Source of the DNA: Nocardia colli
GTDB lineage: Bacteria; Actinomycetota; Actinomycetes; Mycobacteriales; Mycobacteriaceae
Reading direction: 5' to 3'
DNA length: 64,000 nucleotides
Assembly (NCBI RefSeq): GCF_008704205.1
Contig: NZ_VXLC01000001.1
Span: 1,347,493-1,411,492, forward strand
Shown here: piece after piece, positions 51,201 through 59,039 of the stretch
How positions within the stretch are numbered: position 1 is the first letter of the stretch
How the letters are laid out: the number at the start of each line of letters is the position of its first letter
Notes under the pieces: generated by a model
What the model saw: the letters and a program-made list of their open reading frames with translations, nothing else
Told to the model about the DNA's origin: nothing
Databases searched by the model: none
Made by a program: the position numbers and the translations under genes

Positions 51201-51222
51201 TCACTGAACCCAGGAGGCGTAA

Positions 51223-52149
51223 ATGGCCTGGTATATCGTGCGGCGTCTGCTTCAAATGATCCCCGTGTTCCTCGGGGCGACGTTGCTCATCTATGCCTTG
51301 GTATTCCTCGTCCCCGGCGACCCGATCCACGCCCTCGCCGGCGACAAACCGATGACCCCCGCGGTGGAGGCCCAACTCCGCGCGCGGTACCACCTCGACC
51401 AGCCCTTCATCATGCAGTATCTGCTGTATCTGAAGGGCATCGTCACGTTCGACTTCGGCACCGCCTTCTCCGGCAGGCCGGTGCGCGCGGAGTTGGCTCG
51501 CGCCTTCCCGATCACCATCAAGCTCGCGTTCATGGCGGTGTTCATCGAGGCCGTCTTCGGCATCGTGTTCGGCCTGATCGCCGGCCTGCGCAAGGGCAAG
51601 CTGTTCGACTCGACGATGCTGGTCATCAGCCTCATCGTGATCGCCGTCCCGATCTTCGTGGTCGGCTTCCTCGCGCAGTTCCTGCTCGGGGTGAAGTGGG
51701 GGATCGCGCCGGTGACCGTCACCGGTAAAGCGAGTTTCAGCGAGTTGCTGGTGCCCGCGTTCGTACTCGGGTCCTTGTCGTTCGCCTATGTGCTTCGACT
51801 GACCCGGAACTCGGTGGCGGAGAACATGTCCGCCGACTACGTGCGCACCGCGACCGCGAAGGGCCTGAGCCGGCGCCGGGTGGTGACCGTGCACATCCTG
51901 CGCAACTCGATGATCCCGGTGATCACCTTCCTCGGCGCCGATCTCGGCGCGCTGATGGGTGGCGCGATCGTCACCGAGGGCATCTTCAACATCCCCGGTG
52001 TCGGCGGCACGCTGTACCAGGCGATCACCCGAGGTGAACCACCGACCGTCGTTTCGTTCGTGACCGTGCTGATCATCATCTTCCTGGTCTCGAACCTGAT
52101 CGTCGACCTCCTCTACGCCGCCCTCGACCCGAGGATCCGCTATGCCTGA
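51223..52149 (+). CDS. Peptide ABC transporter permease 1 (DppB-like)
   Basis: Inner-membrane permease of 308 residues with six helices and the BPD_transp_1 coupling motif EAA---G in RTATAKGLSRRRVVTVHIL. The N-terminus MAWYIVRRLLQMIPVFLGAT is typical of DppB-type subunits. AGGAGG is placed six bases before the ATG. It ends overlapping the next permease by eight bases (ATG at 52142), so translation is coupled. The pair forms the channel through which the peptide delivered by the DppA-like lipoprotein passes. Confidence 0.93.
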   Translation: MAWYIVRRLLQMIPVFLGATLLIYALVFLVPGDPIHALAGDKPMTPAVEAQLRARYHLDQPFIMQYLLYLKGIVTFDFGTAFSGRPVRAELARAFPITIKLAFMAVFIEAVFGIVFGLIAGLRKGKLFDSTMLVISLIVIAVPIFVVGFLAQFLLGVKWGIAPVTVTGKASFSELLVPAFVLGSLSFAYVLRLTRNSVAENMSADYVRTATAKGLSRRRVVTVHILRNSMIPVITFLGADLGALMGGAIVTEGIFNIPGVGGTLYQAITRGEPPTVVSFVTVLIIIFLVSNLIVDLLYAALDPRIRYA

Positions 52150-53119
52150 CCTCGAAAAAGGAAAAGGAATCGACCTCGCCGAGAGCGCGGCCCGCGGTAG
52201 GCAGACCTACTTCGTCGCCCCGCCCGACGAGGTCGAGGTGCTCGCCACCGACATGGTCGTCGATCAGGGCTCGCCGACCAGCATCTGGTACGACGCGTGG
52301 CGGCAGCTGCGGCGCAATCCGATCTTCATCATCGCGGCGCTGATGATCCTGTTCGTGCTCGTCGTCGTCATCTGGCCCGGGCTGTTCACCAGCCAGGATC
52401 CGCGGTACTGCAACGGCGACTTCAGCATGAATCCGCGCGGCGGCGGGCATCCGTTCGGCTTCGACAAGCAGGGCTGCGACATCTACGCCCGGACCGTCTA
52501 CGGCGCACGGGCTTCGGTCATGGCCGGGATCGGCTCCACCATCTGCTTCGTGCTGATCGGCGGCGTGCTCGGCGCGCTGGCCGGCTTCTACGGCGGGTTC
52601 TTCGACTCGCTCGTGTCCCGGGTCGCCGAGATCTTCTACGCGATCCCGCTGATGCTGGCCGCGATCGTGATCATGCAGCTGCTCGATTCGCGGACCATCT
52701 GGACCGTGATCGTCATCCTGGCCGGGTTCACCTGGCCGCAGGCCGCCCGGATCGCGCGCAGTGCGGTGATCCAGTCGAAGAACAGCGATTACGTCACGGC
52801 GGCAAAGGCATTGGGCGTATCCCGAATACGCACGCTGATCCGCCATGTGCTGCCGAACGCGGCGGGCCCGCTGATCGTGGTCACCACGATCTGGCTCGGC
52901 GTCTTCATCGTCACCGAGGCCACGTTGTCCTACCTCGGCGTCGGACTGCCGCGCACGATCGTCTCCTGGGGCGCCGATATCGCCTCGGGGCAGAAGGAGA
53001 TTCGCACCTCCGCGATCCTGTTCTACCCCGCGACGGCCTTGGCGCTCACCGTGCTGAGCTTCATCATGCTGGGCGACGCGGTGCGCGACGCCCTCGACCC
53101 GAAGGCGAGGAAGCGGTGA
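52142..53119 (+). CDS. Peptide ABC transporter permease 2 (DppC-like)
   Basis: Second permease of 325 residues. A cytoplasmic N-terminal stretch of ~55 residues precedes the first helix (IFIIAALMILFVLVVVIWPG), as in DppC/OppC proteins with an extended N-tail. The coupling loop is KALGVSRIRTLIRHVLPNA, and TEATLSYLGVGLP is the classic C-terminal family signature. It overlaps the upstream gene by eight bases and the downstream ATPase gene by four (GTGA). The tail contains a long loop (NGDFSMNPRGGGHPFGFDKQ) between helices one and two that faces outside. Confidence 0.93.
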   Translation: MPDLEKGKGIDLAESAARGRQTYFVAPPDEVEVLATDMVVDQGSPTSIWYDAWRQLRRNPIFIIAALMILFVLVVVIWPGLFTSQDPRYCNGDFSMNPRGGGHPFGFDKQGCDIYARTVYGARASVMAGIGSTICFVLIGGVLGALAGFYGGFFDSLVSRVAEIFYAIPLMLAAIVIMQLLDSRTIWTVIVILAGFTWPQAARIARSAVIQSKNSDYVTAAKALGVSRIRTLIRHVLPNAAGPLIVVTTIWLGVFIVTEATLSYLGVGLPRTIVSWGADIASGQKEIRTSAILFYPATALALTVLSFIMLGDAVRDALDPKARKR

Positions 53120-54822
53120 GTGAATTCCGCAGCGCACAGTCGCCACTGCTCGAAATCAAGGATCTCAACGTCTGTTTCACCTCCGAGGGCAAGAAGATCC
53201 CCGCGGTCCGCGATGTGAACCTGTCGGTGTATCCGGGCCAGACCGTCGCGATCGTCGGCGAATCCGGCTCGGGTAAGTCCACCACGGCGCACGCGATCAT
53301 CGATCTGCTGCCCGGCACCGGTCAGGTCACCTCCGGCAGCATCATGTTCGACGGCAAGGACCTGGCGAAGGCGTCCAAGAAGGACGTCGTCGCGGTGCGC
53401 GGCAGCGGGATCGGGCTGGTGCCGCAGGACCCGATGTCCAACCTGAACCCGGTGTGGAAGATCGGCTTCCAGATCCGGGAGACGTTGGAGGCCAACGGGA
53501 TCGCCAAGGGCAAGGCGGCCAAGGAACGCGCTATCGAGCTGCTGCACGAGGCGGGCATGTCCGACGGCGAGCGGCGGGTGAACCAGTACCCGCACGAGTT
53601 CTCCGGCGGTATGCGCCAGCGTGCGCTCATCGCCATCGGCTTGGCTTGCCGCCCCAAGCTGCTGATCGCGGACGAGCCGACCTCGGCGCTGGACGTCACC
53701 GTGCAGCGGCAGATCCTCGACCACCTCGAGGGCCTGACCAACGAGCTCGGCACCGCGGTGCTGCTGATCACCCACGACCTCGGCCTCGCCGCCGAGCGCG
53801 CGGAGCATCTGGTGGTGATGTACCGCGGCCGGGTGGTGGAATCCGGTCCGGCACTGCAGATTCTGCGCGAACCGCAGCACCTGTACACCAAGCGGCTGGT
53901 GAACTCCGCGCCCTCGCTCGCCTCGCAGCGGCTGTCTTCGGTGAAGCAGCGCATCGAGATTCGCGAGCAGGCGGTGCAGGTGGCCGAGCAGATCGCGGCC
54001 GCCGACACCGAGCTGACCAACGTCCCGGACGACGTCGTGGTGGTCGACAACCTGACCAAGACCTTCAAGATCCGCGGCAGCGCGCCCTGGAAATCGACGG
54101 ACTTCGTTGCGGTGCAGGATGTTTCGTTCCGGCTGCGGCGTGGCACCACGACCGCCATCGTCGGCGAATCGGGTTCGGGTAAATCGACTGTCGCACAGAT
54201 GATCCTGGGCCTGCTCGAGCCGACCTCGGGCAAGGTCGTGTTCGACGGCCAGGAAGTGGCCAAGCTGGATCGCAAGAGCGCCTTCGCGTTCCGGCGCCGG
54301 GTGCAGCCGATCTTCCAGGATCCGTACGGCTCGCTGGACCCGATGTACTCGATCTACCGCACCATCGAAGAGCCGTTGCGCACGCACAACATCGGTACCG
54401 CGAAGGAGCGCGAGACCACGGTTCGTGAGCTGCTGGACAAGGTGTCGCTGCCGTCCACCGTGATGCGGCGGTATCCGAACGAGCTGTCCGGCGGTCAGCG
54501 TCAGCGCGTCGCCGTGGCCCGCGCCCTCGCGCTCTCGCCCGAGGTCGTGGTCTGCGACGAGGCGGTGTCCGCGCTCGACGTGCTGGTGCAGGCGCAGATC
54601 CTGCGGCTGTTGAACGATCTGCAGGCCGAGCTCGGCCTGTCGTACGTGTTCATCACGCACGACCTGGCCGTGGTCCGGCAGATCGCGGACGACGTGCTGG
54701 TCATGCAGACCGGCAAGGTGGTCGAGGCGGCCTCGACCGAGCAGGTCTTCGACAGCCCGCGCGAGGAGTACACGCGCCGGCTGCTGGATGCCATTCCCGG
54801 CCGAGATCTGTTGGTGAGCTGA
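53116..54822 (+). CDS. Fused DppD-DppF ATPase of peptide ABC transporter
   Basis: ATP-binding subunit of 568 residues carrying two complete nucleotide-binding domains in one chain, replacing separate DppD and DppF. Domain 1 has Walker A GESGSGKSTTAHAII, signature FSGGMRQRALIAIGLA and Walker B LLIADEPTSALDVT. Domain 2, from about residue 312, has GESGSGKSTVAQMIL, LSGGQRQRVAVARALAL and VVVCDEAVSALDVL. The switch histidines are in LLITHDLG and VFITHDLAVV. The GTG at 53116 overlaps the permease stop. The fusion guarantees 1:1 stoichiometry of the two ATPases. Two hairpins after the stop end the operon. Confidence 0.95.
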   Translation: MSEFRSAQSPLLEIKDLNVCFTSEGKKIPAVRDVNLSVYPGQTVAIVGESGSGKSTTAHAIIDLLPGTGQVTSGSIMFDGKDLAKASKKDVVAVRGSGIGLVPQDPMSNLNPVWKIGFQIRETLEANGIAKGKAAKERAIELLHEAGMSDGERRVNQYPHEFSGGMRQRALIAIGLACRPKLLIADEPTSALDVTVQRQILDHLEGLTNELGTAVLLITHDLGLAAERAEHLVVMYRGRVVESGPALQILREPQHLYTKRLVNSAPSLASQRLSSVKQRIEIREQAVQVAEQIAAADTELTNVPDDVVVVDNLTKTFKIRGSAPWKSTDFVAVQDVSFRLRRGTTTAIVGESGSGKSTVAQMILGLLEPTSGKVVFDGQEVAKLDRKSAFAFRRRVQPIFQDPYGSLDPMYSIYRTIEEPLRTHNIGTAKERETTVRELLDKVSLPSTVMRRYPNELSGGQRQRVAVARALALSPEVVVCDEAVSALDVLVQAQILRLLNDLQAELGLSYVFITHDLAVVRQIADDVLVMQTGKVVEAASTEQVFDSPREEYTRRLLDAIPGRDLLVS

Positions 54823-54827
54823 GGAAG

Positions 54828-54907
54828 TCGGCCTGCCGCGATTGTCGGCAGGCCGAAGAGCGAGGCGGCCATCCTGACCCGGCTGGGTCGGGGTGGCCGC
54901 TTCTTTC
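54828..54907 (+). terminator. Double terminator of the peptide ABC operon
   Basis: Two hairpins in a row: an 11-bp perfect stem TCGGCCTGCCG (54828-54856) and a 10-bp stem GCGGCCATCC/GGGTGGCCGC with one G-U pair (54865-54900) followed by TTCTTT. The second is a classical intrinsic terminator. Confidence 0.8.
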
Positions 54908-55029
54908 GCATTCCGGGGTGTCTCGCTGCGCCGCGATCCGGCGGCCTGGCAGCGCGGCGGTCTGCCGGGCCGTGGAGCAGGGCGGGGCTGGGTCGGGCGT
55001 CCGGGTGGGCGCAAGTAGCCTCGTGAATC

Positions 55030-55776
55030 GTGACCGATCCGCTACAGCCCCTCATCGATCTGCCCGGCGTCCGCGCCGCCGCCGACCGTGCCCGCGACGC
55101 GCTCGCCGAGGTACACCGGCACAAGGCGAATCGGCGTGGCTGGCCGACCACGGCCGCGGAGGCCGCGGTGCGGGCGGCCCGATCCTCCGCCGCCATCGAC
55201 GGCGGCAGTACCGAGCTGCCCGCCGACGGTCAGGTCGGCGATCCGATCCTGGCCGGGTCGTTGCGGGTCGGCCAGGCCCTCGACGGCGACGCCCTGCGCA
55301 ATCTGGTGGGCACCTGGCAGCGGGCGCCGTTGCAGGCGCTGGCCCGGCTGCATCTGCTCGCCGCCGCCGATCTGGTGACCGACGAGGAGGCGCTCGGCCG
55401 GCCGCGCGCGGATGCCGGGGTGGCGCAGCGCCTGGATCTGCTGGTGCAGGCGGTGCTCGGGTCGAGTGCGCCCGCGCCGGTGATCGCGGCGGTGGTGCAC
55501 GGGGAGCTGCTCGCGTTGCGGCCGTTCGGGACCGCCGACGGCGTGGTGGCTCGGGCGGCGTCGCGGCTGGTGGCCGTGTCGAGCGGGCTGGATCCGCACA
55601 GTCTGGGCGTGCCGGAGGTTTTCTGGCTGCGGCGTCGGCAGGCGTATCTGGAGGCCGCGGCGGGCTTCGGCAGTGGTGCGGTGGACGCGGTCGGCAGCTG
55701 GGTGATGCTGTGCTGCGGGGCGCTGGAGGACGGTGCGCGGGAGGCCGCGTCGATCGCCGATTCGGCGTCGGGATAG
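55030..55776 (+). CDS. Fic/DOC-fold protein with degenerate active site (Rv3662c-like)
   Basis: Protein of 248 residues at the place of the uncharacterised Rv3662c. The sequence has a Fic-type layout: an N-terminal segment SSAAIDGGS (residues 52-60) that looks like the Fic inhibitory/alpha motif S-S-x-I-E-G, and LRPFGTADGVVAR (163-175) at the spot of H-P-F-x-D-G-N-G-R-x-x-R. Proline, phenylalanine, one glycine and the last arginine remain, but the catalytic histidine is Arg, Asn is Asp and the first Arg is Val. It should therefore lack AMP-transfer activity; a pseudo-enzyme role is inferred. The GTG at 55030 begins it. It stands alone after the ABC operon. Confidence 0.7.
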   Translation: MTDPLQPLIDLPGVRAAADRARDALAEVHRHKANRRGWPTTAAEAAVRAARSSAAIDGGSTELPADGQVGDPILAGSLRVGQALDGDALRNLVGTWQRAPLQALARLHLLAAADLVTDEEALGRPRADAGVAQRLDLLVQAVLGSSAPAPVIAAVVHGELLALRPFGTADGVVARAASRLVAVSSGLDPHSLGVPEVFWLRRRQAYLEAAAGFGSGAVDAVGSWVMLCCGALEDGAREAASIADSASG

Positions 55777-56279
55777 GGCCCGGACATCAAAACGGGCGGC
55801 GTTGTCGTTGTCGACCTCGCCGCCCGCGTAGCACGGACTACCCGGTTACCAAGCGTGCTGGGTGGGTTGTGTTCTTGCGGCCTCGGCGATAGTCCGAACT
55901 CCGACGGTTCATCCCCGCAACCTGTGCGAGGCCCTCGCCGACGAAGACCCGGATTTCGCAGGCCCACAACGCTTCTGCCCTTGTCGCGGCGCGCTCCGCG
56001 TGGGTGCCTGGTGCCCGTGCTGGGAAGGGTGGTTGGGAGACTGAACCTTCTCTTCCGGTCCTGCCTTGGCCTTCCGACCTTCCGTAGTTACCTTTCTACC
56101 CTGTGACGGCCCTCACATCAAGAGGTGGTAAGACATTCGATATTCGGCGTGTCGATCGGCGTTTCGTGGTTCAATGCCTGGTCGCGAATTCTTCCGCGCT
56201 TCTTCAGCAAACCCGTCGGCAAGCAGCCCGCTCTCGCTCGAGCAGCAGGGGTCGCTGCCTCGTGCGCCGTGGCTAAGGG
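55777..56279. other. Gene-free stretch of 503 bases
   Basis: No gene I can support. The composition is less GC-biased from 56040 to 56200 than around it. A 60-codon frame at 55862-56044 (plus) contains a Cys-Pro-Cys pair repeated (RFCPCRG, WCPCWEG) and GC-rich third positions in its second half; it might be a small zinc protein or the remnant of one, but no ribosome site is seen, so I do not call it. Confidence 0.4.
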
Positions 56280-57086
56280 TCAGTTGCGCCGGCGCAGCAA
56301 TCTATAACTGATAGCGCCGGCCAGCAGCGCGCTCAAGCCGACCACCGCGGTCGCGGCAAGGGTGGTGGACGAGGGCGCCTGGAACCGGGCCCACAGCGAC
56401 ACCGGATTCGAAAAGGTCAGGATCGGCCAATGTTTGGCGATGGCCTCGCGGCGCAGGTTGCGATCCGGATTGACCGCCGTCGGATGGCCGACCGCGCTCA
56501 GCAGCGGCAGATCGGTCACCGAGTCGGAGTACGCGTAACAGCGCGCGAGGTCGTAACCCTCACTGGCGGCGAGCTTTTCGATCGCCGCGACCTTGCCCTC
56601 GCCGTAGCAGTAGAACTCGACCTCGCCGGTGTACTTGCCGTCCTCGACGACCATCCGGGTGGCTGCGGTGTGCGACGCGCCGAGCACCTCGGCGATCGGG
56701 CCGACGATCTCCTCGCCCGAGGCCGACACGATCACCACGTCGTGGCCCCGGATCTTGTGGTCGGCAATGAGATCGGCCGCCTCGGCGTAGATCAGCGGAT
56801 CGACCAGCTCGTGAAGCGTCTCCGCCACAATGGTTTTCACCTGCTCCACGTCCCACCCGGCGCACATGTTCGTGAGATGCGCGCGCATCCGCTCCATTTG
56901 GTCGTGGTCGGCGCCGGAGAGCATGAACAAGAAGTGGGCGTAGCTGCTTTCGAGCACGTCGCGGCGATTCAGCAGGCCCTGTGCGTAGAACGGCTTGCTG
57001 AACACGAACGTGCTCGATTTCGCGATCACGGTCTTGTCGAGATCGAAGAAGGCGGCGACGCGTCCGTGCGCGGTGGGTGAGTCCAC
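56280..57086 (-). CDS. HAD-superfamily phosphatase, SerB-like subfamily IB (Rv3661-like)
   Basis: Phosphatase of 268 residues. Motif I is AAFFDLDKTVIAKSS, motif II the Ser in VIVSASGEEIVGPI, and motif III/IV YCYGEGKVAAIEKL with AYSDSVTDLPLLSAVG. The C-terminal helix (TLAATAVVGLSALLAGAISY) anchors it to the membrane. It resembles subfamily IB enzymes annotated as SerB-like; phosphoserine is not assured, and a lipid or lysophospholipid phosphate is plausible given the anchor. The GTG at 57086 has no ribosome site but TATGCT lies six bases before it, which fits leaderless translation. It is divergent from the 6C RNA, as Rv3661 is from the B11 RNA. Confidence 0.9.
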   Translation of the reverse strand: MDSPTAHGRVAAFFDLDKTVIAKSSTFVFSKPFYAQGLLNRRDVLESSYAHFLFMLSGADHDQMERMRAHLTNMCAGWDVEQVKTIVAETLHELVDPLIYAEAADLIADHKIRGHDVVIVSASGEEIVGPIAEVLGASHTAATRMVVEDGKYTGEVEFYCYGEGKVAAIEKLAASEGYDLARCYAYSDSVTDLPLLSAVGHPTAVNPDRNLRREAIAKHWPILTFSNPVSLWARFQAPSSTTLAATAVVGLSALLAGAISYRLLRRRN

Positions 57087-57325
57087 CCGACCAGCATAGG
57101 CGTACGTCCGCCGGCGCTCCGGCCGTGCGGGCGGCGCCGGTGTCCGCGGTGCGGAACTGGGGACCGACTGGGGACGCCGCGGCTGTCGATCATGACGGCC
57201 GCCGAAACCGCATCCGCGACCGCGAGCGGGGAGTTTGCCCCGCAGCCGCGGAGCCCGTAATCGCCGTAAAGTTCTGCCGCGACAGACTTGCGTTGTGGGC
57301 GGGGCTTGGGTGTAGTATTGCTGGC

Positions 57326-57420
57326 ACCTGGACATAGTCCAGGCGCGTTCAGCCCGACCCCCCGGGGCTGAACCCGACGGCCCCAGCCTCCTCCCCCCCC
57401 GGCTGGGGCCGTCCTCTATT
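57326..57420 (+). ncRNA. 6C small RNA (B11-type)
   Basis: Three stem-loops: CCTGGAC/GTCCAGG at the 5' end, then GTTCAGCCC/GGGCTGAAC (57347-57373) with a loop containing six C, then a perfect 13-bp stem GACGGCCCCAGCC (57376-57413) with a loop ending in eight C. C-rich loops on two adjacent hairpins define the actinobacterial 6C family. Its place between the HAD phosphatase gene and ssd equals that of B11 in M. tuberculosis (between Rv3661 and Rv3660c). TAGTAT at 57313-57318 is a good -10, with TTGCGT at 57288 as possible -35. The C loops pair with G-rich ribosome sites of target mRNAs in mycobacteria. Confidence 0.92.
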
Positions 57421-57537
57421 CAGGGGACGGTTCGGATCCCCTCGCGCAGCACCCAAAAGTTCTGCACACCCCCGAGCTATCCACAATCGGCGCATCGCCT
57501 CTTCTGCCGTCGCCCGAACTCGGCCACGCTCAGCCGC

Positions 57538-58650
57538 ATGAATCTTGAAGTGGCGCCGGACAACAGCAGCCCGCCACCGGCCCTCGTGTTCCTGCACGAC
57601 CCCCGGCTGCGCGACGAAGTACGCCGCGTCGCCGCCGCGGCCGAACGCGGCCTCGACGAACGCACACTGCCCGTCGGCAGGCACGCGTGGACCGGAGCAC
57701 CCCTGGTGATCCTGGACACAACCACGGCCCGCGCCGCCGCCGAAGCCGGATATCTACGCCGGATCGGGATCGTCCTGGTCACCGAGGGCGAACCGGCGCT
57801 GCTCGACTGGCAGGCCGCGGCGGCCGTCGGCGCCGAGCGGGTCATCGCGTTGCCCGGGGGTGCCGAGGGACTTATCGAGATGTTTGCTGAGTACGGCGAA
57901 CACCGCACCGGAGACGGTGTCGTGGTCGCCGTCGCCGGTGCCGCCGGCGGTGCCGGAGCGTCCACGCTGGCCGCCGCACTTGCGCTGCGATCGGCCGCCG
58001 AAGGGTTCCGTCACGACACCGTCCTGGTCGACGGCGCACCCCTCGGCGGCGGCCTCGACCTGCTGCTCGGCATCGAATCAACCACCGGCCTGCGCTGGCC
58101 CGACCTGGTCGTCGAAGACGGCAGAGTCTCCGCCGCCGCCCTGCACTCCGCCCTGCCCACCGCGGCCCCCGGCCTGGCGGTTCTCGCCTGTGGTCGCTGC
58201 GGTGCGGGCCGGTTGCCACGCGAGATCGGGCCCGCCGCCGTCCGCGCCGTCATCGAAGCAGGCCGTGCCGCAGGCGATTTGGTGGTTTGCGACATTTCCG
58301 GCGAACGCGGCCCGCACGCCGACCAAATGCTCGACTCCGCCGACCTCGTCGTCCTGGTCGTTCCCGCCCGAATCCGCGCGGTCGCCGCCGCCGAATCCGT
58401 CTCCGCCCACATCGGCCGCCGAAACCCCAACCAGGGCTTGATAGTCCGTGGTCCGGCACCGGGCGGACTGCGCGGTCCCGAGGTCGCCGAAGTCCTCGAC
58501 CTGCCATTGTTGGCCGCAGTCCGCGCCCAGCCCGGCCTGGCCGCTCGCCTCGAGCGAGGCGGACTGACCGTGCACCGCCGCGGGCCATTGCGTGACGCGG
58601 CAGACGCGGTGCTCAATGTGCTGAGTGCGCCGGCTGGACAGCGGCGATGA
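57538..58650 (+). CDS. ssd: CpaE/Ssd-like MinD-family protein
   Basis: Protein of 370 residues with an N-terminal receiver-like region (about 1-110; PALVFLHDPRLRDEVRRVAA) and a MinD/ParA-type ATPase domain beginning VVVAVAGAAGGAGASTLAAA; the Walker A lacks the first-position lysine of ParA. The order matches CpaE/TadZ proteins, which place the Tad pilus machine at a cell site; in M. tuberculosis the homologue (Rv3660c) is called Ssd because its overexpression inhibits septation. It is the first gene of the tad locus here and follows the 6C RNA. The stop overlaps, by ATGA, the start of a 130-codon frame instead of cpaF directly. Confidence 0.93.
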   Translation: MNLEVAPDNSSPPPALVFLHDPRLRDEVRRVAAAAERGLDERTLPVGRHAWTGAPLVILDTTTARAAAEAGYLRRIGIVLVTEGEPALLDWQAAAAVGAERVIALPGGAEGLIEMFAEYGEHRTGDGVVVAVAGAAGGAGASTLAAALALRSAAEGFRHDTVLVDGAPLGGGLDLLLGIESTTGLRWPDLVVEDGRVSAAALHSALPTAAPGLAVLACGRCGAGRLPREIGPAAVRAVIEAGRAAGDLVVCDISGERGPHADQMLDSADLVVLVVPARIRAVAAAESVSAHIGRRNPNQGLIVRGPAPGGLRGPEVAEVLDLPLLAAVRAQPGLAARLERGGLTVHRRGPLRDAADAVLNVLSAPAGQRR

Positions 58651-59039
58651 GGGCGGGGGAGGTGGATCCGCGACGGCTCGGCGAACTGGGCTGTGGGGGT
58701 GCGGTTGTCGAGTGTCGCTCGGGGACAGGGCATTGCACGATGTGCGGTCGATTCCGTCTGAGCGGGGTGGTGCGGAGTCGGCGGCAGGTCAGACGGTTGC
58801 GTGACATGTCCAGGAGCGCATTGGTCATCGATCGATGGTGCGGTCGCCGACTTCGTCGGAAGTGCTCCGGCCCCGCCGGATCAGATGCGGCGATGAATGC
58901 CGGGCTGGTCCGGCGGCGCGGCATCCGGCATTGCACGACAAGCCGGCTCGTGGTGGCGCGGCGTGGTTATCGATTCCGGCTGGGGGACGGGCCTGTGGGT
59001 CGTGTCCGCCGGATGACAGGGGAGTGGGGGCGGCGATGA
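58647..59039 (+). CDS. Arg-rich 130-codon frame filling the ssd-cpaF gap (uncertain)
   Basis: Open frame that overlaps the ssd stop (ATGA at 58647) and the cpaF start (ATGA at 59036) by four bases at each end. The product would be basic and Arg-rich (HCTMCGRFRLSG, RRKCSG, RRGIRHCTTSR) with no domain I know. The same 11 bases, GCGGCGATGAG, mark both ends (58641-58651 and 59030-59040). In mycobacteria and most relatives ssd and cpaF are adjacent, so this is an inserted or expanded block. Third-position GC is fairly high but not decisive. It may be non-coding sequence that keeps the coupling by chance. Confidence 0.35.
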   Translation: MRAGEVDPRRLGELGCGGAVVECRSGTGHCTMCGRFRLSGVVRSRRQVRRLRDMSRSALVIDRWCGRRLRRKCSGPAGSDAAMNAGLVRRRGIRHCTTSRLVVARRGYRFRLGDGPVGRVRRMTGEWGRR

